The notes under the pieces: model-generated
Seen by the model: only the letters and a program-made list of their open reading frames with translations
Databases searched by the model: none
What the model was told of the DNA's origin: nothing
Assembly: GCF_000227685.2 (NCBI RefSeq)
Contig: NZ_CP007029.1
Coordinates: 2,888,501 to 2,952,500 of the forward strand
Length of the DNA stretch: 64,000 bases
Source of the DNA: Thioalkalivibrio paradoxus ARh 1
GTDB taxonomy: Bacteria; Pseudomonadota; Gammaproteobacteria; Ectothiorhodospirales; Ectothiorhodospiraceae
Reading direction: 5' to 3'
Part shown: positions 27,486-38,898 of the stretch, piece after piece
Numbering within the stretch: position 1 is the first letter of the stretch
How the letters are laid out: every line of letters starts with the position of its first letter
Translations under genes and position numbers: made by a program

Positions 27486-28571
27486 GTGCCGCAAACCCTG
27501 ACTCCAAGCCAATGCCGTGAGCTGGCCGCCCGGATCCGCGAGTGGGGGCACGCCCTCGGCTTCCAGGCCGTGGGCATCACCGACGCGTCGGTCGGCGTCC
27601 ACGCGGAGCACCTCGATGCCTGGCTCGCGCAGGGTTCGCATGGCGCGATGCGCTGGATGGCGGACCGCGCCGAGCTGCGGCGCGACCCCGCGCAACTGCT
27701 TCCGGGCGTGCAACGCATCGTCAGCCTGCGCATGGACTATCTGCCGCCGGACTGCGCGCGGCCCGAGACGATCCTCGGCGATTCCACCCGGGCCTATGTC
27801 TCGCGCTACGCGCTCGGGCGCGACTACCACAAATTGATCCGCCGGCGGATCCAGACGCTCGCCAACCGGATCGAGACCGCGGTCGGCCCCTTCGGCTACC
27901 GTGCCTTCACCGACAGCGCACCGATCCTCGAGAAGGCGCTCGCCGAACGCGCCGGGCTGGGCTGGATCGGCAAGCACACCAACCTGCTGGCGCGGGAAGC
28001 GGGTTCCTGGTTCTTCCTCGGCGAGCTGTTCACCGACCTGCCGCTGCCGGTGGACGCGCCAACCGAGGCGCACTGCGGCAGCTGCCGGGCCTGCCTCGAC
28101 ATCTGCCCGACGCAGGCCTTTCGGGGACCGTACGACCTCGATGCCCGCCGTTGCATCTCCTACCTGACCATCGAACACCCGGGCGCGATCCCGGAACCCC
28201 TGCGGCCGATGCTCGGCAACCGCGTCTACGGCTGCGACGACTGTCAGCTGGTCTGCCCCTGGAATCGCTTCGCAAGTCTCAGCGTCGAACCGGATTTCGC
28301 TGCGCGTCACGGGCTGGACTCGGCGGGGCTGATCGAGCTCCTGGCCTGGGACGAACCGACGTTCCTGGAGCGAACCGCCGGCATGGCGATCCGCCGCATC
28401 GGCCACCCGCGCTGGCTGCGCAATGTCGCGGTGGCACTGGGCAACGGCCCGGCGACACCCGAGGCGATCGCGGCGCTCGAGCGCCGCGCCGGGCATCCGT
28501 CCGCGCTGGTTCGCGAACATGTGGGCTGGGCACTCGAGCGACTGCGGCTGCGGAAGCGACCGGCGCGGTAA
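27486..28571 (+). CDS. queG: Epoxyqueuosine reductase QueG
   Basis: The 361-residue enzyme reduces epoxyqueuosine to queuosine in tRNA using cobalamin and two 4Fe-4S clusters. Cluster motifs are CGSCRACLDICPTQAF and CDDCQLVCPWN with the extra Cys in ARRCISYL. The N-terminal cobalamin-binding part includes MRWMADRAELRRDP and the C-terminus a HEAT-like helical domain. It starts at GTG 27486 (VPQTLTPSQCRELA), divergent from nnrD exactly as yjeS/yjeF in E. coli; the two promoters must share about 35 bases. Confidence 0.94.
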   Translation: MPQTLTPSQCRELAARIREWGHALGFQAVGITDASVGVHAEHLDAWLAQGSHGAMRWMADRAELRRDPAQLLPGVQRIVSLRMDYLPPDCARPETILGDSTRAYVSRYALGRDYHKLIRRRIQTLANRIETAVGPFGYRAFTDSAPILEKALAERAGLGWIGKHTNLLAREAGSWFFLGELFTDLPLPVDAPTEAHCGSCRACLDICPTQAFRGPYDLDARRCISYLTIEHPGAIPEPLRPMLGNRVYGCDDCQLVCPWNRFASLSVEPDFAARHGLDSAGLIELLAWDEPTFLERTAGMAIRRIGHPRWLRNVAVALGNGPATPEAIAALERRAGHPSALVREHVGWALERLRLRKRPAR

Positions 28572-28683
28572 CGCCATGCCCGGCGGAACAGCCTGCGGCG
28601 CAGGAACCGCAGGCGGCAGACACCGACCCCTGAGGCTCGCCCCCGCGCTGCGCGCCGCGCGCCGGCGGCGCTCCGTCCAGGCG

Positions 28684-31590
<2,907 letters not shown>

Positions 31591-31593
<3 letters not shown>

Positions 31594-31620
31594 TGCAGCG
31601 GGCACCGTTGCCGGGGCTTA
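31591..31620 (+). repeat. 30-bp direct repeat, left copy
   Basis: Identical to 31777-31806. It begins with the cnoX stop codon TGA and ends ...CCGGGGCTTA, the left arm and half-loop of the cnoX/dsbC terminator. The pair brackets the palindromic element. Confidence 0.9.
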
Positions 31621-31776
31621 GCGTGCAAGTCACGGCCTGTCTCGTGCCCCGGGCGACCCGTAGGGCGGAAAAGCGCAGCGTCATCCGCCGCTCGGCGTTC
31701 GCGCCTCCCCGGCGCCTGCGGCAACCCCGGCGTGGGAATGGCGGATGACGGCCTTCGGCCTCTTCCGCCCTACGCC
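31621..31776 (-). repeat. Palindromic element, copy 7 (solitary, reversed)
   Basis: 156 bases. Read on the minus strand it runs from GGCGTAGGGCGG to GACTTGCACGC and matches the six array copies at 7.2-10.2 kb in length and sequence, including the GTAGGGCGGAA / TTTTCCGCCCTAC arms. It has no coding capacity. Confidence 0.9.
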
Positions 31777-31806
31777 TGATGCAGCGGGCACCGTTGCCGG
31801 GGCTTA
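31777..31806 (+). repeat. 30-bp direct repeat, right copy
   Basis: Identical to 31591-31620; continues into the intact terminator hairpin. Confidence 0.9.
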
Positions 31807-31818
31807 TGGCCCCGGCAA
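31794..31818. terminator. Shared terminator hairpin of convergent cnoX and dsbC
   Basis: TTGCCGGGGC-TTATG-GCCCCGGCAA, a perfect 10-bp stem between two convergent genes. The right-hand direct repeat ends in its loop, implying that the palindromic element entered this loop. Confidence 0.75.
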
Positions 31819-31835
31819 ACGGCGCCCCGGGGTGC

Positions 31836-32543
31836 CTACTGCGCGCTGTTCAGCGTCTGGATGATCTCGATCGCCGGCCGGTACCCGGAGATCTGGTGTC
31901 CACTGTCGGTGATGGTTGCCGGGGTTCCGCTGATCCCCAGTTCCCGGCCCAGCGCCAGATGTTCGTCGGCGGGCGTGTCGCAATGTGCCTCGGGAACCGG
32001 TTTGCCTTCCTTCGCGAGATCCATCGCGGCGTTGCGGTCGTCCGCGCACCAGATGTTGCGCATCACGTCGGGGGACTCGCGCCCCAGCACGGGGAACATG
32101 AAGTAGCGGACCTTCACCCCGGCATCCAGGTATGTCTGCATCTCCTGGTGCTGGCGCCGGCAGTACGGGCAGTTGGGGTCGGTAAACACGTTCATCACGT
32201 GCCGCACTTCGCGCTCGGGCACGTAGACCGTGAGTTCGGAATCGGGGATCTCGGAAAAGACGTCGGCACGCGCCTGCTGGCGCGTCTCCTCGGTCAGGTT
32301 CTTCCGCGTTTCCAGGTCGATCAGGCTGCCCTGGAGCAGGTACCGGCCATCCTCGGATACGTAGAACACGTCCGCGCCGTAGCGCACCTCGAACAGGCCC
32401 GGGATGGCGGTGGGCTCGATCGCGTCGGGCGCGACCGTCGGCACCACCTCGGCCAGGCGTTGCTCGATCGCGTCGCTGGCGGCTGCCGGGGCCGCGATCA
32501 GCAGGGTCAACAGCGGGATCAGGAATCTGCGGGGTCGTAGCAT
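31836..32543 (-). CDS. dsbC: Thiol:disulfide interchange protein DsbC
   Basis: A 235-residue periplasmic disulfide isomerase. Signal peptide (residues 1-22, cleavage after AAPAAA), an N-terminal dimerisation domain, and a thioredoxin-fold domain with active site CPYC (Cys125, Cys128) and a structural Cys pair (IWCADD...EAHCDT). It reshuffles wrong disulfides and is kept reduced by DsbD. ATG 32543 is chosen for the signal peptide. It follows xerD, as in the E. coli xerD-dsbC order. Confidence 0.94.
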   Translation of the reverse strand: MLRPRRFLIPLLTLLIAAPAAASDAIEQRLAEVVPTVAPDAIEPTAIPGLFEVRYGADVFYVSEDGRYLLQGSLIDLETRKNLTEETRQQARADVFSEIPDSELTVYVPEREVRHVMNVFTDPNCPYCRRQHQEMQTYLDAGVKVRYFMFPVLGRESPDVMRNIWCADDRNAAMDLAKEGKPVPEAHCDTPADEHLALGRELGISGTPATITDSGHQISGYRPAIEIIQTLNSAQ

Positions 32544-32636
32544 CGGGGCTCTCGTCGGTTTGAAGAAAACGGGCGGCAGTGTACCACTGCCAACGCGCGC
32601 TTCGACCTGCGGGGTCGCGCGTAGTTGCATCGCGTG

Positions 32637-33605
32637 TCAGCCGCGCGGATGGTGACGCGCGTGCAGAGCCTGCAGGCGCGCGCGGGCAACATGCGTGTAG
32701 ATCTGCGTCGTCGACAGGCTGCTGTGACCGAGCAGCATCTGCACCACGCGCAGGTCGGCGCCATGATCGAGCAGATGCGTCGCGAACGCATGGCGCAGCG
32801 TGTGGGGCGACAACTCAGCGGTGATCCCGGCTGCCGCTGCGTAGGCCTTGATGCGGTACCAGAACGCCTGCCGGGTCATGGCCCGGCCGCGCCGCGTCAC
32901 GAACACCGCCTCGGCGGGCGGATGGCCCTGCATCAGTGCCGGGCGGCCTCGCGCCAGGTACTCCGCCAGCCAGTCTCCGGCGACCTCGCCCAATGGCACC
33001 AGCCGTTCGCGCGACCCCTTGCCGGTGACGCGGAGCACACCCTGCCTGGGATTCACCTGCGATTGTTCCAGCGTGACGAGCTCGGACACGCGCAGCCCTG
33101 TCGCATACAAGAGTTCGAGCATCGCGCGGTCGCGCAGGCCCAGCGGATCCTCCGGATCGGGCGCTGCCAGCAGGGCCTCGACCTGGATCTCGGAAACACT
33201 ACCGGGCAACGGCCGCCCAAGACGCGGCGCATCGATATGGGCAGTCGGGTCGTCACGGCGCAGGCCGGCGGCAGCGAGAAAGCGATAGAAGCGGCGCAGA
33301 CTCGACAGCCAGCGCGCAACCGAGCGCGGCCGCGCACCCGCGCGCATGCGCGAGCCGAGGAAGTCGAGCAGATCCGCGCGACTCGCGTCAGCCAGCCCCA
33401 CCCCGCGGGGTTGCAGCCACCGGGCCAGCGCGGTCAGGTCGCGGCGGTACGCTTCGAGGGTTAGATGTGCCAGTCCCTCGACCGCCCAGAGTTCCTCCAG
33501 GAAACGGTCGAGGACCGGATCCGGGTGCGAGGACCCGGCATCGGGCCCCGCCCCCGGTTCCGCCTGGGCGGCCTCAGTCCTTCGCGGCACCGGCTGCGGT
33601 GCCAT
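32637..33605 (-). CDS. xerD: Site-specific tyrosine recombinase XerD
   Basis: A 322-residue recombinase with an N-terminal SAM-like core-binding domain (~30-115) and a catalytic domain with Arg in ATGLRVSEL, Lys in [36 protein letters not shown] and nucleophile Tyr in TQIYTHV. With XerC it resolves chromosome dimers at dif. XerD rather than XerC is inferred from the adjacent dsbC. ATG 33605 overlaps the end of the upstream stomatin gene by 32 bases; ATG 33632 is also possible, and core homology starts only ~28 residues in. Confidence 0.9.
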   Translation of the reverse strand: MAPQPVPRRTEAAQAEPGAGPDAGSSHPDPVLDRFLEELWAVEGLAHLTLEAYRRDLTALARWLQPRGVGLADASRADLLDFLGSRMRAGARPRSVARWLSSLRRFYRFLAAAGLRRDDPTAHIDAPRLGRPLPGSVSEIQVEALLAAPDPEDPLGLRDRAMLELLYATGLRVSELVTLEQSQVNPRQGVLRVTGKGSRERLVPLGEVAGDWLAEYLARGRPALMQGHPPAEAVFVTRRGRAMTRQAFWYRIKAYAAAAGITAELSPHTLRHAFATHLLDHGADLRVVQMLLGHSSLSTTQIYTHVARARLQALHARHHPRG

Positions 33606-34365
33606 GGGCCCCGAACTTCGCGGCGACGGCATCGAAGACCTTGGTCAGTTCCATCGGCAGCGGGAAGAAGATGGTGTTGCTCTGGCCTGCGTTGGACATG
33701 TCGGCCATGGTCTGCAGGTAGCGCAGCTGCAGCGCCGCCGGACTCTGGCTGATGATGTCGGCCGCCTGGGACAGCTTCTCGGCCGCCTGCAGTTCGCCCT
33801 CGGCGTGGATGACCTTCGCGCGCCGCTCGCGCTCGGCCTCGGCCTGCCGCGCGATCGCGCGAATCATCGACTCGTTCAGGTCCACGTGCTTGATCTCGAC
33901 GTTGGTGACCTTGATGCCCCAGGAGTCGGTCTGGGCATCGAGAATCTCCTGAATATCGCTATTGAGCTTGTCTCGCTCGGAGAGCATCTCGTCGAGATCG
34001 TGTTTACCGAGCACCGAGCGCAGCGTCGTCTGCGCCAGCTGGCTGGTGGCAGCGAAATAATCCTCGACCTGGATCACCGACTTGGCCGAGTCGACCACGC
34101 GGAAGTAGAGCACCGCATTCACCCGCACCGTGACGTTGTCCTGGGAGATCACGTCCTGGCTGGGCACGTCGAGCGTAATGATGCGAAGGTCCACCTTCAC
34201 CATCTGCTGGATGCCCGGGATGATGATGATCAGACCGGGACCCTTCACTGACTGGAAGCGCCCCAGAAAGAACACCACGCCACGCTCGTACTCGCGTAGC
34301 ACCTTGATCGACATCGCGATCAGCGCGACGACGACCACCAACGGGAACAGATATGCACCGGTCAT
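33574..34365 (-). CDS. SPFH-domain membrane protein (slipin/stomatin-like)
   Basis: A 263-residue protein with one N-terminal membrane segment (~5-20) and a prohibitin-fold domain ([47 protein letters not shown]). The C-terminal helix ([23 protein letters not shown]) is the usual oligomerisation part. It is the partner of the upstream NfeD protease; such pairs form membrane microdomain or protease-regulator complexes. The gene is 55 bases after nfeD and overlaps xerD. Confidence 0.92.
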   Translation of the reverse strand: MTGAYLFPLVVVVALIAMSIKVLREYERGVVFFLGRFQSVKGPGLIIIIPGIQQMVKVDLRIITLDVPSQDVISQDNVTVRVNAVLYFRVVDSAKSVIQVEDYFAATSQLAQTTLRSVLGKHDLDEMLSERDKLNSDIQEILDAQTDSWGIKVTNVEIKHVDLNESMIRAIARQAEAERERRAKVIHAEGELQAAEKLSQAADIISQSPAALQLRYLQTMADMSNAGQSNTIFFPLPMELTKVFDAVAAKFGAHGTAAGAAKD

Positions 34366-34420
34366 TGCGTGTACTCCTTCACTTGGGTTGTTCTATCTGC
34401 GTTGTTCTGGGCGCGCGCTG

Positions 34421-35926
34421 TCAGGACGCCGGACGCGCGGCACCGGCGGACTCCTCGGCAACCGGCTCGACCTTCAGCCGCATTCCGTCGACGGCAACGA
34501 CGCGGACCCTCTGCCCCCGTTCCACCGGCGCGGTGGTTTCGGCGGTCCACAGCTCGCTATGCACGAACACCTGGCCGCTACGGTCGAAGTCCTCGCGCGC
34601 CTCGCCGACCATGCCGACCATGTGATCCTGGCCGATCGTCGGCTTGACCCGGCGCAGGCGGAACAGACGCCCGAGCACCCAGATCGAGAACACGGCGACG
34701 ACCAGCGCCGTCCCGACCACCAGCGGCAACGAAATGTTCAGGTTTGGATCGTCCCACAAGATGATGGACCCCGTAATGAATGCGATGATGCCGCCGATGC
34801 CGAGCACCCCGAAACTCGGCAGAAACGCCTCGGCGACCATGAAGATCAGGCCCAGCAGAATCAGTGCGAGCCCCGCATAGTTTACCGGCATCACCTGCAA
34901 TGCATAGAACGCCAGCACCAGCGAAATCGCGCCGATTACCCCGGGGTAGATCGACCCTGGGTTCGAGAGTTCGAAAATGATCCCATAGATGCCGATCAGC
35001 ATCAGGATGTAGGCGATGTTCGGGCTGGTGATCACCGCCAGCAGGTTGGTGCGCCAGTCGGGATCGACCGTGATCACCTCGATGTTCTCGGTATTCAGGA
35101 CGCGCTCGCCCCAAGGCATGCGGACGCTGTGCCCATGGATCTGCTCCAGCAGATCGTCGAGATTGTCGGCGACGAAATCGATCACGTTCTCTTCCAGAGC
35201 CTCGCGCGCGGTCAGGTTCACCCCTTCGCGCACCGTGAGTTCGGCCCAGTCGGCGTTGCGGTCGAAGCGCTCGGCGAGCCCCCGGATATAGGCGACCGCA
35301 TCCTCGATCACCTTGCGCTCCATCGCGGTGTCGCCGCGGCGCGGTTTTTCCTCTTCGACCTCGTCGTCGTTCGCCTCCGCGCCGTTGGCGTCGGTCTCCT
35401 GCGCATCGTCGCCGTTCGTTGCGTCGTCGTTCCCGTTGCCGCGGTCATCGCCGCGCGACGGCCGGCTGCCGCCGTCGTCCATGCCCGGGAACCCCCCGCC
35501 GCCCATCTGCACCGGCGTCGCCGAACCCAGGTTGGTGGCCGGCGTCATCGCCGCGACGTGGGATCCGTACAGCATATAGGTGCCGGCACTCGCGGCGCGG
35601 GCGCCGGCCGGGTGCACGTAGGTCACGACCGGCACGTCAGAGGCCAACATCGCCTTGACGATGTCGCGCATCGAGGAATCGAGCCCGCCGGGGGTATCGA
35701 GTTGCAGCACCATCAGCTCGGCGCCTTCCCGCTCGGCCCGTGCAATGCCGCGGATGATGTAATCCCCGGTCGCAGGACCGATCGCGTCCGCCACGGTCAG
35801 CAGCAGCGCCTGCGGGCGTTCCTCCTCGTCCCCCGAAGCCGCGAGCAACCAGCCGGCCGCAAACACCAGGCAGGCCGCCCAGAGGATCCAGCGGAGAATC
35901 GGGGTCCTTCTTTTCAGCACGCGCAT
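34421..35926 (-). CDS. nfeD: NfeD-family membrane-bound serine protease with acidic insert
   Basis: A 501-residue protein: N-terminal signal/TM, a ClpP-like protease domain with LQLDTPGGLDSSMRDIV and the catalytic-Ser motif GARAASAGTYM, then four to five membrane helices (~285-420) and a C-terminal OB-fold NfeD domain (GMVGEAREDFDRSGQVFV...GQRVRVVAVDG). Between the Ser motif and the next protease helix there is a ~55-residue insert of Gly/Asp/Asn/Glu (GDDRGNGNDDATNGDDAQ...), low complexity and strongly acidic. Family members cleave the C-terminus of their stomatin partner. The acidic loop would face the periplasm, as expected for salt adaptation. Confidence 0.92.
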   Translation of the reverse strand: MRVLKRRTPILRWILWAACLVFAAGWLLAASGDEEERPQALLLTVADAIGPATGDYIIRGIARAEREGAELMVLQLDTPGGLDSSMRDIVKAMLASDVPVVTYVHPAGARAASAGTYMLYGSHVAAMTPATNLGSATPVQMGGGGFPGMDDGGSRPSRGDDRGNGNDDATNGDDAQETDANGAEANDDEVEEEKPRRGDTAMERKVIEDAVAYIRGLAERFDRNADWAELTVREGVNLTAREALEENVIDFVADNLDDLLEQIHGHSVRMPWGERVLNTENIEVITVDPDWRTNLLAVITSPNIAYILMLIGIYGIIFELSNPGSIYPGVIGAISLVLAFYALQVMPVNYAGLALILLGLIFMVAEAFLPSFGVLGIGGIIAFITGSIILWDDPNLNISLPLVVGTALVVAVFSIWVLGRLFRLRRVKPTIGQDHMVGMVGEAREDFDRSGQVFVHSELWTAETTAPVERGQRVRVVAVDGMRLKVEPVAEESAGAARPAS

Positions 35927-36290
35927 GGTCGAAATCCTGAACGTCACGAATGAAACCGGCAACGGCGGGTGGTTCGGCGGCCTGAGCCGGGCCGGCAGCC
36001 AGGGCCACCGCATCGGCGGAACGGAAACGGGCTGGCACCTCTGGCATGGCCGCCCCCTCATCCTACACGCTATCGAGCCTCTGCGGCCGCAGGTCCAACA
36101 TGTCGCGATCCGCCGTAACACTGCTGTGGACCGTGACCGGAACCGGGGGTTTCCCTTCCCGCGCGGAGCGCCCACCGAACGCCCGGCCACCGGTCGCCGC
36201 GGCCGCACGGATGCCATCGCCACGGCGCTCGGGTATTCTCCGGTCCCGGGACTCTCCCGGAGTCCCCATTCATCGGACCGCGGAAGAATT
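35927..36290. other. Divergent intergenic region between nfeD and mobB
   Basis: About 364 bases without a supportable gene; it must hold the divergent promoters. No clear promoter hexamers or hairpins were recognised. Confidence 0.45.
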
Positions 36291-36848
36291 ATGGACCCTG
36301 AAGAGCGCCCCATCCCCCTGCTCGGCTTTGCCGCCTGGAGCGGCGCCGGGAAGACGACGCTGCTCACCCGGCTGCTGCCGGTGCTGCGCGCCAGCGGTCT
36401 CGAAATCGCGATGATCAAGCATGCCCACCACGACTTCGACATCGACCATCCGGGCAAGGATAGCTACGTACTGCGCCAGGCCGGCGCCTCGCAGATGCTG
36501 GTCGCGTCCAGCCGCCGCTGGGCGCTGATGGTCGAAACGCCCCCGGACCGGGAGAGCGACCCGGCGCTGGGCGAGCTGGTGGCGCGGATCGACCGGCGCC
36601 GCGCCGACCTGATCCTGGTCGAAGGCTTCAAACGCGAACCGATCCCGAAGGTCGAAATCCACCGCCCCGCGCTGGGCAAACCGCTGCTGTGCACCGGTGA
36701 TCCCAACATCATCGCAGTGGCGACCGACCAGCCTGAAGCCGTGCCCCAAGGCATCCCGGTGCTGGCGCTCGGCGAAGTCCGGGAGATCGCCGCCTTCATC
36801 GGCGCGCGCTTCCAATTGCCCGGCCTCGCGAAGCCGCCCGCGCCCTGA
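36291..36848 (+). CDS. mobB: Molybdopterin-guanine dinucleotide biosynthesis adaptor MobB
   Basis: A 185-residue P-loop protein: GFAAWSGAGKTTLLTRLLPVL, IKHAHHDFDIDHPGKDSYVLRQAGA and LILVEGFKREPIPKVEIHR are all MobB signatures. It binds GTP and supports attachment of GMP to molybdopterin by MobA. It precedes moeA by 17 bases, forming a molybdenum-cofactor pair. It starts at ATG 36291 after GGAAG. Confidence 0.94.
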   Translation: MDPEERPIPLLGFAAWSGAGKTTLLTRLLPVLRASGLEIAMIKHAHHDFDIDHPGKDSYVLRQAGASQMLVASSRRWALMVETPPDRESDPALGELVARIDRRRADLILVEGFKREPIPKVEIHRPALGKPLLCTGDPNIIAVATDQPEAVPQGIPVLALGEVREIAAFIGARFQLPGLAKPPAP

Positions 36849-36865
36849 CTGTGAAGGAGACCTGC

Positions 36866-38089
36866 ATGGACGAATCCGATCCGAACGCACTGACCGTCGA
36901 ACAGGCGCTGGAACGGATCCTGGCAACCGCTGACCGGGTCACCGGATCCGAGGCAGCGGCGTTGCCGGATGCGCTCGACCGCGTCCTGGCCGAACCGGTC
37001 ACCGCGCGCATCGACGTCCCGCCGGCGCGCAACGCGGCGATGGACGGCTACGCGCTGGCCGCGCACGCAGGCCAGGCCGGTCGCCGCCTGAGGGTGGCCG
37101 GCGTATCGGCCGCCGGGCATCCATGGGATGGAAAACTGGCTCCTGGCGAATGCATCCGCATCCTGACTGGCGCGGTGGTCCCCGACAGTGCCGACGCCGT
37201 GGTGATGCAGGAGCACGTGACCCTGGCCGGGGAGCACATCACGCTGGCCGCCGATGTCGAGGCGGGTGCCAACATCCGCCATCCGGGCGAAGACACCAGG
37301 GCCGGCACCGTGATCCTCGACCCCGGCCGCCAGCTGACCCCGGCCGACATCGGGCTGCTGGCTTCCCAGGGCATCGGCGAGGTTACGGTGCTGCGCCGCC
37401 CGCGGGTGGCCTTGTTCACCACCGGTGACGAGCTGGTGCCGATCGGACAGCCGCTGCAACCAGGCCAGATCCACGACAGCAACCGCCACACCCTGCGCGC
37501 GCTGTTGAGCCGATACCCAGTGGACTTCGACGATCTGGGCGTGATCGCAGACACCGAGGACGCGGTACGCGCGGCCCTGACCCGCGCCGGGGAGAGCGCG
37601 GACCTGATCCTGACCACCGGCGGGGTGTCGGTCGGCGATGCCGATTTCGTAACCCGCCTGCTGCAGCGCGAAGGCGAGGTCGGATTCTGGAAAGTCGCGA
37701 TGAAGCCGGGACGGCCGCTGGCCTTCGGCCGCTTCGGCCGTGCGCTGTTCCTGGGGCTTCCCGGCAACCCGGTTTCGGTGATGGCGACGTTTTCGCTGTT
37801 CGTACGCCCCGCACTGCTCCGGCTCTGCGGGACCGAACCGGCACCGCCATGGACGCTGCGTGCCCGCCTGCTCGACGATCTGCGCAAGAACCCCGGTCGC
37901 GCCGACTTCCAGCGCGGGATCCTGGAGCAGCGGGACGGCGAATGGGTAGTGCGCTCCACCGGCGGCCAGGGATCGCATCAGCTGCGCTCGATGAGCCTGG
38001 CCAACGCCTACATCGTGCTGTCCCGCGAGAGCCGGGGTGCACGGGCGGGCGAGCAGGTGGACGTGATCCCGTTCCAATCGGTGTTCTGA
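36866..38089 (+). CDS. moeA: Molybdopterin molybdenumtransferase MoeA
   Basis: A 407-residue enzyme that inserts molybdate into adenylylated molybdopterin. Signature blocks: PPARNAAMDGYALAA, GECIRILTGAVVPDSADAVVMQE, NIRHPGEDTRAG, FTTGDELVPIG, DSNRHTLRALL, TTGGVSVGDADFV and FGLPGNPVSVMATF-type LGLPGNPVSVMATFSLF. ATG 36866 has AAGGAG six bases upstream. Co-transcribed with mobB. Confidence 0.95.
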   Translation: MDESDPNALTVEQALERILATADRVTGSEAAALPDALDRVLAEPVTARIDVPPARNAAMDGYALAAHAGQAGRRLRVAGVSAAGHPWDGKLAPGECIRILTGAVVPDSADAVVMQEHVTLAGEHITLAADVEAGANIRHPGEDTRAGTVILDPGRQLTPADIGLLASQGIGEVTVLRRPRVALFTTGDELVPIGQPLQPGQIHDSNRHTLRALLSRYPVDFDDLGVIADTEDAVRAALTRAGESADLILTTGGVSVGDADFVTRLLQREGEVGFWKVAMKPGRPLAFGRFGRALFLGLPGNPVSVMATFSLFVRPALLRLCGTEPAPPWTLRARLLDDLRKNPGRADFQRGILEQRDGEWVVRSTGGQGSHQLRSMSLANAYIVLSRESRGARAGEQVDVIPFQSVF

Positions 38090-38147
38090 GCGTGGCGACG
38101 CACGGCTCCGCTCCGGCGATGCCTCGGCACTGGGCATACCGCGCGCG

Positions 38148-38669
38148 ATGACCAACGCCACGGCCTCCTCGGATCCGATCGGACTGCCGCGCCGCTTTGC
38201 CGCGATGGTCTACGACGGCGTTCTGGTGCTCGCCTTGTGGCTGGTGCTCGGACTGTCGTTCGTGGCGATCGGCGCGCTCACCGGCCCGGTCCCGATCCCG
38301 GTGCTGCTGGCCGCCCAGCTCGTCGCGGCCTGGGCCTTTTTCGTCTGGTTCTGGACCCGAACCGGGCAGACGCTCGGCATGCAGGCCTGGAACCTGCAGC
38401 TGCGCGGCGACGAAGGCGGCCCGGTGCACCCATGGAAGGCAACGCTGCGCTACCTGGTCGCGCTGGCCCAGTGGCTGCTCGTGCTGTTCGGGATATATCT
38501 GGCACGCGAGTACGGCGCGGTGGCCAGCATCGCGGTCACTGCGCTGCTGCTGATCGGCATCGGGCTCAGCCAGCTGCACCCTCGCCGGCTGATGCTCCAC
38601 GACTGGCTGTCGGGAACGGCGTTGGTGCGCATTTCGCGGCAGGCACCGCCGCATCCGCGCCAGCGCTGA
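38148..38669 (+). CDS. RDD family membrane protein
   Basis: A 173-residue protein with three to four hydrophobic segments. The RDD pattern is seen as LPRRFAAMVYDGVLVLALWLV, RTGQTLGMQAWNLQLRG and RRLMLHDWLSGTALVR. Some RDD proteins act in ion transport or salt tolerance, but function is generally unknown. It follows moeA by 58 bases. Confidence 0.85.
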   Translation: MTNATASSDPIGLPRRFAAMVYDGVLVLALWLVLGLSFVAIGALTGPVPIPVLLAAQLVAAWAFFVWFWTRTGQTLGMQAWNLQLRGDEGGPVHPWKATLRYLVALAQWLLVLFGIYLAREYGAVASIAVTALLLIGIGLSQLHPRRLMLHDWLSGTALVRISRQAPPHPRQR

Positions 38670-38898
38670 GGCTCGGCGCGGCCCACGGCCGCAACGGATC
38701 TCCGCACCCCGCCCGGCCGCGTCGCAGCCAGCCCACGCGCATCGATTCCGCTGCCCGGCAGCGGTTGCCTGCGCATTGCCGAGCAGCGGACGCCGCGCGG
38801 TTTGCGATCCTGCGCCCGGTTGTCGATGATGGGCGCCTGCATGCCCCGGGCGCCGGCCGGCTCCCGGCCCACTGTGCCCGACGTCTGCGACGGATCCC

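Noticed and set aside
34130-35953. A 607-codon plus-strand frame
   Set aside because: It is antisense to nfeD; composition (His/Arg/Val rich) is typical of a shadow frame.
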